Below are positions 28,548-39,501 of a stretch of 64,000 nucleotides of DNA, piece by piece. Under the pieces are notes generated by a model, which did no database searches, was not told the origin of the DNA, and saw nothing but the letters and a program-made list of their open reading frames with translations. The stretch's first letter is position 1. Every line of letters begins with the position of its first letter. This DNA comes from Selaginella moellendorffii (taxonomy: Eukaryota > Streptophyta > Lycopodiopsida > Selaginellales > Selaginellaceae), in NCBI RefSeq assembly GCF_000143415.4, contig NW_003314321.1:1-64000 (forward strand), in the 5' to 3' direction. Position numbers and translations under genes: made by a program.

Positions 28548-30681
28548 TTATAAGTGAAGGAATTTTGCTCGCTGGGGATTCAGGTACATGAGCTCCTGGA
28601 GGTCTTTCGGCAGGAACTCGAAAATGGCTTTTAGATCGCCGGTAATCTTCTCAAACGCATTAGTCTTGTTAAAGTCGATGCCGCTCTCTCTGGAAACCTG
28701 CGTAGAAACAATTCAAGGATGGTTGATCCAAAATCAATCGTGCTGCGACTGTTTCTGACCTCGATTTCTTCCGCGAGGTGTCTCTCCACAGCGTTGAACG
28801 AATCGACGACTTCCACCTCCGTCATCTTCCGGAGGAACACGCGAACGTCCGCTTTGTTGCAGGCGTCTCGCCACAGACGGTGTTGCTCTTGCTCGGCAAC
28901 AGCTCGTCTCCTCTGGAACCAAGGCATGAAGTTCGGTCCTTCCAAGAATTGCCTGCCAAAAGCACGCACGAATCTCTTAGAGAAACCATGGAGAAAAACT
29001 ACAACAGGCAAGCTAACCTGTAGAGATTGAGCCAGTGTGTGTTCGACCGCTTGGACAAGAACTTCCCGGGACCTCTTCCGGCCAAAGCTTCCAGGAACGT
29101 CAACGCATCAAACGGTGGAAGTGGCGGCGGCCCCAAGAACGGCGAGATTCCCTCCTGGGGAGTGCTCGCTCGCAAGTAAGGACCGAATGGTGCCAGGAAG
29201 TTTGTGGTGAGCTCCAGGAAATGCCGCCTCAAGGCGTCATTGTTGACGACCGAGGTCGATTCTTCGATGCAAAGTGACGGCTCTGCGTTCACCAGCCTGT
29301 TTAGAACCTGGACATCTCCCTTGGTCGCGGGGCTGTGCGTCGTCCACAGCGCTTCCCTGTGCTCTCCCATCAGACACAGCGGTCCTTCTTTCCTGGCGAG
29401 CAAGTTCGCTGGATAGAGCCGCCTCACGAGCTGTATCTGCTTTTGGAGGCGACCCTGCGACGTTGCTTTGCCTGCCACCTTCTTCCTGTCCAAGCTCCCG
29501 CAAGCTCCCACCGAGAGGACGTGAGGAAACATCTTGAGCGCCTTGAGGAAGAAAACGTTGGTGACGCCGAGGATCATCGGAGGTATCCTGTCCTCCTCCG
29601 TGCATGAGTTGAGCGACGCGAAGCCCGGATCGTGGATCGTGAAGTACGGCCGAAAGTCGACGCTGCATGGCAGAGGCGCGATCAAGCTGATCAACCCCGC
29701 AACAGCCTCGCAGCACTGAGAAGGCGTGGGAGAGATCACCAGCAGCGGCTCTCCTATCAACAGCAGCTCCCAGAGCGTCCAGAGATGCCCCAAGAGCCCC
29801 TTAAAAACTCCGTAGAGGTTCACGTCGTGGAAGATACTCTGAGGAACCGACCTGTTCGACGGCGACACGGGAGCCATGGCGCTCGTAAACCCGTCCCTGG
29901 AAGCTCCAGGCCCCGGCGGAAGCGTGTGAAGCGGTGGAAGATGTGACTTGATCACAACTTTCCCGAGCATGAGTTCCATCATCGTCCCAAACCTCGGCCG
30001 CGGCCAGCGAGACATGTGTAGCGCGGCCTGCTCGAGCGCCGCCACACCGTTCTCAAAGTAGAGCGGCCCCAGGAGCTCCACCAGCGGCTTGAAGACGCAG
30101 TAAAGCGGCAGCTCGGACAGAACCAGCACCGACTTTTGCTCGCCACCTCGCTTGAGCTTTGCGTCGTATCTCTGCCTGTTGAAGACGAAGCCGTAGAGAT
30201 ACTTCTGCCCACCTTTGCCGAGACCATTGATCGCCGTCCCATTCACGCCGACGCTCTTCTCGTTGCTCTTCTTCTTGAGAACCTCCGAGTCGATCGAAAG
30301 TCTAGCGCCATCCTGATCCTCGGCCTTGAAAGGTAGCGTGGAAGTGGATCTTGTCAAGCTGCTGCGCCTAGAGATGGAGTTCTCGAGTGGCAACCCACGT
30401 CGTTGCGTCCGAAAGAAGAAGACTGTGTCGTGCACTCCAAAATCTTTGCTTGCTCGAGAGTTGGCCATGGAGTCTGGAAAGGAGCTGAAGGCCACGTCGA
30501 GCTCTTCCTCCTGGCTCAAAGCCCCGGCCGGGTAGCATTCCTCCACAACCTGTCCCTGTTCTAAATCGAACCTGATGGTGCAAAATCCCACCAGCCAGTG
30601 CTCCAGCGATGGCGCCGCCGCCGCGTCGCCGCCGGAATCGTGCTCCAGCTTGCGAGCTGGAAAGGAGGAGCTGCGATCCAT
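28548..30681 (-). CDS. DENND6: DENN domain protein of the DENND6/AVL9 group
   Basis: Three exons (29018-30681, 28760-28952, 28548-28697) give 668 residues. The tripartite DENN module is clear: the upstream part starts at HWLVGFCTIRFDLEQGQVVEECYPAG (residues about 27-55), the central part includes LYGVFKGLLGHLWTLWELLLIGEPLLVISPTPS (about 290-325) and IPPMILGVTNVFFLKAL, and the downstream part contains PFLPPPLPPFD-type and FLEGPNFMPWFQRRR sequence. Family members are guanine nucleotide exchange factors for Rab GTPases in the endosomal pathway (Rab14 for animal DENND6A). The end of the protein, EKITGDLKAIFEFLPKDLQELMYLNPQR, matches the group's C-terminal helix. An Arg/Ser-rich linker near residue 100 (RRSSLTRSTST) is a likely phosphorylated loop. 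Confidence 0.88.
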
Positions 30682-31841
30682 CGCCGCCGGAGTATCATCG
30701 ACGCGAGCTCCAATGCCGAGCGGAAATGCGTTGTCCGAGAGCCCTAATCGCGTGGAGGAGCTGCATTGGGGCCTCGAAATGGAGGATCCCTAGCGAGGAA
30801 GGGGATAAGAACCCTGGCAGCGATGGATTTCCAGCTCACCTCGATGGAATGCGCGCTGCCGCGGCGGCGATTGATCGATGGCCCAGTGGACGAGAAAATC
30901 TTTTAATCTTCGCGCTGGCGCCTCAAAAGAGAATGCTAGACACTGTGGCTCGTCGCGATCCTGTTGCCGCGTCGTTATCGAGCGAGCTGTAGCAATAAAC
31001 TAAAGAAGCTTTCTAGCGGACATCTGGGCCGTCCATCGAAGAGGAGCATTCCATAATGGAATGTGGAGAATCGCAACCGTCGAAATCGCCAGCATTGATT
31101 TCATTGACTTTCTGTTGACGTTTTATTGATTTTCATTGACTTTTCGACTGACCAATGATACCTTAGCAAAAACATTACCTAACTGTCCAGAACACGATGC
31201 AATCGAGATCAATTTGGTTGATGATTTCTGTCTCTTCTTCCTGCTTCCACCAATCTACTAGTGTTTTTTGAACACTCTTCTATGCATGCTGACTGAAAGA
31301 GATTTGCGAGATGATGCACACAATCATCTGGTGGCAGCGGAAAGTCGTTCCAAACTTCACCTGGAATTGGCATTGCGGACCAGGTTTCCTGAAGAGTGAA
31401 TGTCATAAGCCTGCAATTTGCTACCCCGAAAGATGAGCTCCCCAGCAAGATTTCCTGTCAGTCAGCTGCTGCTAGTTGGAGACACCCAGACTTGGCGGCT
31501 CGAGTTCCGAGTATAAACGGTGTACAGACTCGCAGAGTGAACTGGTGCTCAAGTTGGAAACCCGTGCGACCTGGCTAATCGGGCACGTCGTCGTTTATGT
31601 TACCTCCATGAATGCCACACACGAGGCTGCCGGAGCATGAGGCAATTACAATGTAACTCCGCGGCAATAAATCCTACCAGATGCTCCTCTGGATACCATG
31701 CCAGGAGTGCAACTCCAGTTGAGCATGGAAATACATTTTCCATCGTTTAAAGTTTGAAGAGCTACTGTTTCACTTTAATGCTTCAGGAAATTAACATTTA
31801 GAAACTTTTAGTCCCCGTTTCACAAACAAAATTTCGCTAAC
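30682..31841. other. DENND6 promoter region and unassigned spacer, with a W-box cluster
   Basis: Three TTGAC cores (31104-31108, 31115-31119, 31136-31140) lie within 37 bp about 430 bp upstream of the DENND6 start, the pattern bound by WRKY factors. The remaining kilobase contains short frames (for example 31209-31448 minus) without recognisable relatives. I see no gene here. Confidence 0.45.
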
Positions 31842-32460
31842 GTTTTTTTTTGTTTTTTTTTAATAAATTGCAAGTTGTTGAGGCCGTGAATAGCTTTGGT
31901 GTTGATCATACTGTAACTCAGCCATAGCATTCATAAGCTGTGATTGTCCTGGAAATAGATGTGCACCAATCTTTGCTAGTTCGTCTGCAACTTGATTTCC
32001 AGCAATGTCATAGTGCCCCTTCACCTTACAAAAATGAATTGGAACAAACGATGTTCTTGCAACCCAAACAATCCTTTGAATAATGTCTACATTTGGGTGG
32101 TGACTCAGGGCTATTGGGTCCTGCACATACATCTCCAGCAGTGTCAAGGAATCATAACTGTCTGTGTATACAAAGATTGGCTCCCACAATCCCCAGTGCC
32201 ATTCCATCTCCAAACAGATTTCGAGGGCTCGCAACAAACCCAATAGCTCAAACGTGATGGCGGAGCTTGTGTATAAATTGTCGTTTACCCTTCTTCCGCA
32301 AGCGAGTCGCATGGAAACTCTTGGGATAAACACGCCATAACCTCCAAAAACTCCATGTTTGAACGATCCATCGGTGAATGCTTGGAATCCTTGATCACTC
32401 GCAACCATTTCTTGTGTATGCACGACCTTGTTCACCTCAAACATTTCACTTCCTTGCCTT
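31842..32460 (-). mobile_element. 5'-truncated LINE 3' end: RNase H domain and poly(A) tail
   Basis: On the minus strand a 194-codon frame (32444-31860) encodes an RNase H fold: FTDGSF (first Asp), ELLGLLRALE (Glu), VYTDSYDSL (second Asp) and KVKGHYDIAGNQVADELA (His...Asp). This is the arrangement at the C-terminus of plant non-LTR retrotransposon polyproteins. The stop codon is directly followed by a run of A broken by single bases (T runs on the plus strand at 31842-31861), that is, the element's poly(A) end. The rest of the element is missing, as usual for 5' truncation. All four catalytic residues are present, so the copy is fairly young. Confidence 0.8.
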
Positions 32461-32860
32461 TAATGCTCTTTTCTTGTTCTGGAAAGGATACCTAACCCAA
32501 AAGGCAATAGCATTTTATATAAGCTATGGAAATAATTTCTTATTTTGGAAATTCCAAGCGTTGCCCGCACTAAAACAACAGCTCCAGAAAGCCAGAAGAA
32601 AAAGCACTGTTAGAGGAGTATGGCAGCCGGGGGCGGCGACCTTATACAGCAGTCGCTCTGCCCATCGTTTTCCAACCGTCTCATCCAACGCATGCGCGCG
32701 CTTACCGATTTATATTCCAAGGCTTACATCAAGCAACGCTGTGCTTTCCTCCTGGAGAAAACAAGTAGTTTTTTGGCCTTCGCGAAAGCAGAAAAAGAGC
32801 TTGTCTCTCGTCTCTTACATTTAGCCTGCCTTGGATCCATCGCTCTTTATAGAGAAGGCC
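32445..32860 (+). repeat. promoter/leader block shared, inverted, with 56.85-57.37 kb
   Basis: The segment from the LINE start through 'agtatggcagccgggggcggcgacc' to 'cttacatttagcctgccttgg' corresponds to the reverse complement of 57375-56850, with about 150 extra bases in the other copy. A TATA-like GATTTATATTCC at 32706-32717 followed by a conserved 'tacatcaagcaacgctgtgc' suggests that this is a promoter and leader, probably of the ancestral RCC1 gene, not a coding exon, although 48 codons from 32620 are open in both copies. Confidence 0.65.
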
Positions 32861-32869
32861 AAGCCCCAG

Positions 32870-33796
32870 CTGGGAAATGTTGGAGTGACTTGCGGGCTCT
32901 TCCATTCGGTGCTCTTTGCCGAGCAGGATGTTTTGTGTGGGGGAAGGGCGATGGTGGAAGGCTGGGCATAGACACGGAGTTTAACCAGTACAAGCCTTAC
33001 GTGAATATCAGGATCAAGAGGGTCCAAATGGCGAGCGCTGGAGGATTGCACAACATCGCTCTCACGGAGGTTGGAAATGTGTATACATGGTACGTGAGAT
33101 CATCCTTGGTTTTTAATTTCTTATTTTCTTGTTCTTGCGTTTGAGATGTGTTGATGCCAAAGCTTGCAGGGGGCACGGGGCTGTTGATGCTCTAGGCCAT
33201 GGATCATACGAGCGAGAGCTCATTGTTGGAAGGCCCGTGGAAAGACAGGATAGTTCACGTTTCGGCTGGGGGATCGCACACTGCCGCAGTCACAGAAAGT
33301 GGCAAGCAAAGTTCTCTTTTTTCTTGAGGAAGTCTGATTGTTTTCTTCTTCTTCTTTCTTCTGTAAAGGCGAGCTTTACACATGGGGAAGAGACGAGGGT
33401 GAAGGAAGGCTCGGGCATGGAAATCCGGACATCATGGACGAAGGTGCATTGAGCAGGCCGACGAAGGTCCAAGCGCTAGACGTTCCCATCGCCTCGGTTT
33501 ATTGCGGGGGATTTTTCACAATGGCTCTCACTAAGTCGGGTCAATTATGGTCTTGGGGAGGTATTTTTCTTTTCCTGATGAAAGCTGGGGAGAATAGTGA
33601 TGATTCAAGTTCAGGGAATGCAAACCATGAGCTTGGCCATGGACTCTAGTGCAAGTAGCTTGTGGTGCATTCCATGCTGCTGCTCTCACTCGTAAGTTCT
33701 TGCCTTGGTTTTTTCTTGTTGGTACGTAACATTCTACTTGTTTCACTTAGAGGACGGGAAAGTGATTGCATGGGGATATGGTGGAAATGGCCAAGA
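32870..33796 (+). pseudogene. RCC1-repeat protein pseudogene, frameshifted and truncated
   Basis: Several blades of an RCC1 propeller can be read: VTCGLFHSVLF (32886-), FVWGKGDGGRLG (32931-), LHNIALTEVGNVYTW (33045-), WGHGAVDALGHGSYERELIV (33171-), VHVSAGGSHTAAVTESG, GELYTWGRDEGEGRLGHG (33369-), YCGGFFTMALTKSGQLWSWG and EDGKVIAWGYGGNGQ (33753-). They need different frames: a shift before FVWGK near 32925, another near 33240, a stop at 33648 with about 30 codons missing after it. Introns are still recognisable, one with a GC donor at 33300. After 33796 the sequence switches to the AP-5 copy. RCC1 proteins act in signalling or as GTPase regulators; this one is dead. Confidence 0.8.
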
Positions 33797-33823
33797 AAAG
33801 AACCGGCTTCGACGTGAGCTAAG

Positions 33824-35425
33824 TAGTAGGCAGACCAATCCGAGACCTCCATTCTCAAGAGCAAATGGTTGAAGCAGCCATCTTGCTCCAAGCGGTTCTT
33901 CGTCGCAATCCGAGCTTGACAAAGTCGACGATCACGAGCGCAGCAGCAGCATCCTCATCACGATCCATTCGATTTGCTGCTCGCGAGCGAAGGGTCCACC
34001 GGCGGAGGGCTGGCATAACTCTGTCCACTTGAGCTTCCAGGAGCTTGACGGACTCTGAGCCCTGCAAGCCCAGCCCCTGCCTTCCATCCTTCAGGAGAAA
34101 GATCTCCGTCCCGAGCTTCCCTGGTCCGCTACACCCATACCACAGCGCGTGGAACAGGATCAGGAGATACTCCGGCTCGTTGGAGATGCTCGCCAGCACC
34201 GTCGGCTTCATCAGGTTCTCGATGCCGACTGGAATGCTGTCCAGTTGCCCGCGAACGGTCTGAGCGTCCTCGTCCGTGAAAGCAATGTGAACGTTGGAAC
34301 CGGTTGCTGGGGCTCCAGCACATCGCCAAAATTGTGTGTTCCTTCGGACGTGGGACTGGCGGTCGGACTCTTTGGCTTGTGCGAAGGCTCGCTCAGGGGG
34401 AATGGAACACGGACTGGCGGTATAGGCCCATACAAGCCACTCGTCGAGAAGCTCATATGGCAGCGTCCACGTTATCTGTTGCTGCTTCCAGTGACTTCAC
34501 TTTCAGCTGGCAAACCACCTGGATCTTCACACCCGATTCCTAAACCCCGGAGAAGTTCCTTCGAAGAATTGCGAGAGTATCCGCAGTCTTTGCATCCATC
34601 ATACGCAGCACATTGTCCGAAGTTGGGTGATCCGAGCCGCCAGGAACTTCGTCGTCCCTTACTGCGACGAGGCTACTGCCTGCTTCTGGTCCTCTGCCAT
34701 TACAGATGGGCTGGAAAATATCGTGCAGCACCAGAGACCACGAGCTTCGCACCAGCAGTGGAGTCTCTCGAGTGAGATGGATAAAGGACGAGACCTGTAT
34801 GGATGCCTTCTTTCCCAGGTAGGCTCGAGGCGATGGCGATCCCAGAACGAAGACACATGCAGCAGCTGTGGCTTTTAATCTTCTGTCTGGCTATCTCCGT
34901 ACGTAAGTATTTCCCGCAGACGATTTCCTGGGATTGATATCAGTATCCAGAGGTAGAACCTGAAACAAACTCCGAGAGAACTTTGAGCACTTCAAACAAG
35001 ATTACCTTGCATTGTCTCGGACCTCGATGTCTGGAAAGTAGAGGCACTGATATCCAAAGAGCTCGTCAGCCGGCGAAAAACTCTCGAGCTCTGGTGATGC
35101 ATGGAGCCAGATTCGCAGCGTTAATCCAGAGTGCTTGCCAACCTTGAACTTGAGATAAGTTTCGAGGGACTTGATGAGCGCGCTGGGAGGAATCTTGCCA
35201 CTGTCTGCAATCCTTTTCAAGGCCGGGAGCTGCGAGTTCGAGGGAAGCACAGGGACCAGATCCTCACTGAAAGTTCTCAAGAGACGCTCCCCCAGCCTCA
35301 CAGCTTAGAAACCTGTTCAGTAGAGCGAGGATTCTATCGACGAGGTTATCCTGCAGAGACCTGAGCAGCAATTTCCAACACCGCCACCATATCCGGAAAC
35401 CGGAAGAGCAGCCTCGTCTCCAAAT
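33824..35425 (-). pseudogene. scrambled partial copy of the AP-5 beta gene
   Basis: Tandem, same-strand copy of parts of the gene at 35869-39431. 34020-34960 matches exon 2 (36340-37430), 35005-35300 matches the 3' part of exon 1 (37490-37850), and 35340-35425 a piece of 37915-38060. Many deletions and frameshifts; the intron is still there near 34960-35005. The segment 33890-34015 is inverted relative to its neighbours: it matches the reverse complement of 36050-36200. The glutamine run has three CAG codons here and eight in the intact gene. Cannot encode a working subunit. Confidence 0.85.
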
Positions 35426-35868
35426 TGTATGTTTTGATTTGGCAACCTGTGATGAAGAAGGGAAGAAGCGATCCGCGGCATTGAAGTTACTCAGAGCATC
35501 TTCGTATCGGAAAGAAGAGATCAATGGCAACTTTAAGAACCATCCTGGTTTAACTTGAAGACATGTCCAGCAGCTGCTGCTTGAACACTTGCACGTCTTC
35601 GACCCCAGGGTTGACGGGATCAGTGCACGTCCACTTGGAAGCCTGTCTCAAATCCCAGCCAATCCACCACCACGAAGCCATCGTCGACGGGACACATGAT
35701 GTCCAGCGGCGGCGTATGCAGGTGAGCACGGGCTTAGGCGGCGGACATAGACACATAAAGTCGTCCTTGTCCTATCGGTGAATATTCGGGGATATTCCTC
35801 CCAAACCCTAAACCCAAGAACCTAAATCTTCTCTGCCCTCTTTTTTATTCCAAAAAATGTGGAGCGCT
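35426..35868. other. unassigned gene fragment and AP5B1 3' flank
   Basis: The minus strand has two coding-looking pieces (35756-35550 and about 35540-35430) that do not belong to AP-5 beta and that I do not recognise; one contains NPGVEDVQVFKQQLLDM. A telo-box type AAACCCTAAACCC at 35803-35815 sits just before the first piece on that strand, as a promoter would. This may be the head of another duplicated gene joined to the AP-5 copy. Confidence 0.4.
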
Positions 35869-38800
35869 CTAGAAATCCATCTTTGTTCTCGGGATAACGA
35901 ACGATTCGAGGAATTCGTCAACGTGAGCTAGGCTCGGCCAGTAGTCTGTTCTAATGCGAATCAAGGTAGACCAATCCGAGACCTCCATTCTCAAGAGCAA
36001 ATGGTACCTTGGAGGAAGGAAAACGAGCACCATGAAGCAGCCGAGCTCTCCTCCGCCGGCGGAGTCTTCGCTCGCAAGCAGCAAATCGCTCTCCAGAGAG
36101 AATGGATCGTGGTGAGGATGATCCAAGAGCTGCTGCTGCTGCTGCTGCTGCTGCTCGTGATCGTCGACTTTGTCCTCGGTTTGCGAAGAAGCGCTCGAGG
36201 AGCTCCTCGAGCAAGACGGTTCCTCGATCCAGCAGCTCTTGTCAAACTTTCCACTGTATCTCGCCATCTCCTTGAGAGAAGTCCCGCTCACGGACACCAC
36301 GAAACCAGCCAAGTAGTTCTCCACGGCCGAGAAAACTCTGTCCGCTTGAGCTTCCAGGAGCTTGACGGACTCCGAGCCCTGCAAGCCCAGCCCTTGCCTT
36401 CCATCCTTCAAGAGAAAGATCTCCGTCCCGAGCTTCCCTGGTCCGCTACACCCATACCACAGCGCGTTGAACAGGCTCAGGAGATACTCCGGCTCGTTGG
36501 AGACGCTCGCCGGCACCGTCGGCTTCATGAACAGGTCCTCGATGCCGACTGGAATGCTGTCCAGTTGCCCGTGAACGGTCTGAGCGTCCTCGTCCGTGAA
36601 AGCAATGTGGCAGTCGACCAAAGTTGGAACCGGCTGCTGGGGCTCCAGCACGATCGTCACCACCTTGCCAAACTTGTGTGCTTCGACTGGTTGCTCCTCG
36701 GGATGGCTTGATCGCGGCGGCTCCAGAAACTTAACTCTTCGTTCGGTCCCTTCGGACGTGGTACTGGCGGTCGGACTCGTCACCGAAGACTTTGGCTTGT
36801 GTGAAGGCTCGCTCAGGAGGAATGGAACACGGACTGGCGGTATAGGCCCATACAAGCCACTCGTCGAGAAGCTGATGACCGCAGCATATATGGCAGCCAA
36901 GTTTTGTGCGTCCACGTTATCTGTTGCTGCTTCCAGTGACTTCACTTTCAACCGGCAAACCACCTGGATCTTCACACCCGATTCCGAGACCCCGGAGAAG
37001 TGCCTTCGAAGAATTGCGAGAGTATCCGCAGTCTTTGCATCCATCATACGCAGCACATTGTCCGAAGTTGGATGATCCGAGTCGCCAGGAACTTCGTCGT
37101 CGGTTATTGCGACGAGGCTACTACCTGGTTCTGCTGCTGTCGGCTTCTGATCTTCTGCCGTGACAGGCTCCAGAATGGGCTGGAAAGTATCGTGCAGCAC
37201 CAGAGACCACGAGCTTCGCACCAGCAGTGGAGTCTCTCGGGTGAGATGGATAAAGGACGAGACCTGTATGGACGCCTTCTTTCCCAGGTAGACTCGAGGC
37301 GATGGCGATCCCAGAAACGAGGACACATGCAGCAGCTGTGGCTTTGAATCTTCTGTCTGGCTTTCTCCGTACGTAAGTATTTCCCGCAGACGATTTCCTG
37401 GGATTGATATCAGCATCCGGAGGTAGAACCTGAGACAAACCCGAGAGAACTTTTAACACTTTCACATGAACAAAAGATAAAAGATTACCTTGCATTGTCT
37501 CGAACCTCGATGTCTGGAAAGTAGAGGCACAAATATCCAAAGAGCTCTGTCAGCCGGCGAAAAACTCTCGAGCTCTGGTGATGCATAAGTAGAGTTCGGC
37601 AGATGGTCAGAACCTCGCTTCCTCGGAGCCAGTAATTCGCAGCGTTAATCCCAGAGTGCTTGCCAACCTTGAACCTGAGATAAGTTTCGAGGGATTTGAT
37701 GAGCGCTCTGGGAGGAATCTTGCCACTCTCTGCAATCCTCTCCATCAACGGAAAGTAGGCCGGGAGCTGCGAATTCGAAGGAAGAGCAGGGACCAGATCC
37801 TCACTGAAAGTTCTCAAGAGCCGCTCACCGAGGCCGTGATGAGCCTCACAGCTTAGAAACCTGTCCAGCAGAGCGAGGATTCTATCCACGAGCTTCCTCA
37901 CAGTTCTAGCCATTCTGACGAGGTGATCCTGTAGAGACCTGAAGAGCAAAGAGTCCACCAGAGCTTCACCATCTTCCAACACCGCCACCACCTTTGAAGA
38001 ATGCTCGTATCCGGAAACCAAAAACCTGTGAAGTGTCCGGAACAGTAGCCTCGTCTCTGTGCTGCTCGGAGGAAGCCACTTGTAAGATGACAAGCACACC
38101 AGTCCGTCCTTCAAGAGCTTGCTGGCCATGTCCGTCGCATCTTCCTGGACCATGACGCGGACAAAGTTCTCGGAAGAGCCTTCTCGCTGCTGCCTGTCGA
38201 AAACCACTGCAAAGCGAGCGAGACACTCCAGCTTTGCGGCCTTGAGCGAGAGCGGATCAAAAGCTTCCGGATAGAGTGACTTCGCCACCAGCGGAAGAAC
38301 ACCTTCCCTGCCTCTGGAGGTGACCAAGTTCTCGACGCCCAGCAGCCAGTGTATGGCCAGGAGACGAACAGTGAGCGGCTGAGAGAGCTCTCTCGAGAAC
38401 AACACAAGACGCTTGTATACGATCGACTCTTCTCCTTCGAAAGCATCAGGGAAGCGAGCAAGGATGGTGAGAAAGCCATGGCAGGAGATCGGACTGAAAG
38501 AATGCAAGAGGTTCCAGAACTGGATCTTGAGCAAGCTGGGTTGCAAATCCAAGCAGCTGGCTGTGCGACACACATCGGATATAAACTCGGCCACCCCACA
38601 CTCGGTTAAGAGACTCGGCTTCTCGAGAAGGAAAGATATCACTCTACGAAACTCTTTCATGCATTCCTCGGAGAAATCCTTGGACGAGGAAAGAACTGCG
38701 GGTGACGAGGAGCTAGAAGAAACACTGCTGAGGAATGGCGAGATTGAGAATGGGATCAAAGGCACGGTGGTGAAGAGGATGGAGTACGTACCAGCGTAGA

Positions 38801-39431
38801 AAGATCGTAGAAGAGGCATGTAGAGGGCGATGTTGCGAAGAACGCTGGTGAGAAGGAGCGTGTACGCTTGGCCAGCGTGAGTCCGCTCGCTCTGGCACAG
38901 CGCTAGTAGATGGCCAGCGCTGGAATGGAGAAGGCAGGGATAGGCCTTTTCTAGCTCGCGTAGACACTCACACGCAGTGGCTCGGAGATGGCGCTCGCTG
39001 GAATGGTTTGGCCGATTGATAAAGACGAGCAGCATCTCCACCAGAATCTCCAGGCGGCGCGGCGAGCTGCCGATCGCATCGATGCTCACCATGGTGGACG
39101 TCACAGTGACCATCATCTGCTCCTTGATCGAGGACGAGGAGGAGTTTCCATCGGCGGAAGATGGGGCCTGGAGCGTGGATCGCAGTGTGTCCAGCAGTAG
39201 ATCCAGCGCCGCGGCATCGTCTGCCACGAGCAGGGCCGCATTCTCATCCAGAAACGCGAGCGTCTGGAGCTTGAGCGCAAAATCCTTCTTGGATCCCACC
39301 GCTTGCAATGCCTGCTCCACGAGCCCCGCGGGCGTGTAGAGCGACAGCCATCGCCCGCGAGCATCGCTCGAGCCCCGGAAATCCTGAAATATCTGCTCCC
39401 AGTCCTGTGAAGAAATCTTCCTGTCCGCCAT
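35869..39431 (-). CDS. AP5B1: AP-5 adaptor complex subunit beta
   Basis: Two exons (37489-39431 and 35869-37429) give 1167 residues, in the range of plant AP5B1. AP-5 works at late endosomes/lysosomes with SPG11 and SPG15 in retrieval to the Golgi. The N-terminal half is an alpha-solenoid: SSQDWEQIFQDF, LKLQTLAFLDENAALL, EILVEMLLVFINRPN, LLAIHWLLGVENLV. The C-terminal half contains YFPDIEVRDNARFYLRMLISIPGNRLREIL across the exon junction, a common beta-adaptin-like motif of this family, a trunk-linker rich in Ser/Pro, and the appendage-like part with YLLSLFNALWYGCSGPGKLG. A run of eight Gln (CAG repeat, 36128-36154) lies near residue 1085. The start is 71 bp downstream of the stop of the next gene. 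Confidence 0.88.
36128..36154 (-). repeat. CAG trinucleotide repeat encoding eight Gln
   Basis: Plus strand shows (CTG)8 followed by CTC. Coding, in frame, within the AP5B1 C-terminal region. The pseudogene copy has only three units in inverted orientation at 33938-33950. Confidence 0.85.
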
Positions 39432-39501
39432 ATCCCCTGGAAGAACCCTAATTTTCGTCGGAAGAACCCTAATTTTCTCTCGAATATTCCTCCTAGCTCA
39501 T
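39432..39501 (-). promoter_or_regulatory. 70-bp gap with duplicated telo-box between ATR3 stop and AP5B1 start
   Basis: GGAAGAACCCTAATTTT occurs twice, at about 39439-39455 and 39460-39476, each containing AACCCTAA. With only 70 bp available, the AP5B1 promoter must overlap the end of the upstream gene. Confidence 0.5.

Noticed and set aside
32620-33144. 174-codon frame as the true N-terminus of an RCC1 protein
   Set aside because: The frame overlaps a promoter-like TATA block, and RCC1 motifs switch frame near 32925 and again near 33240.
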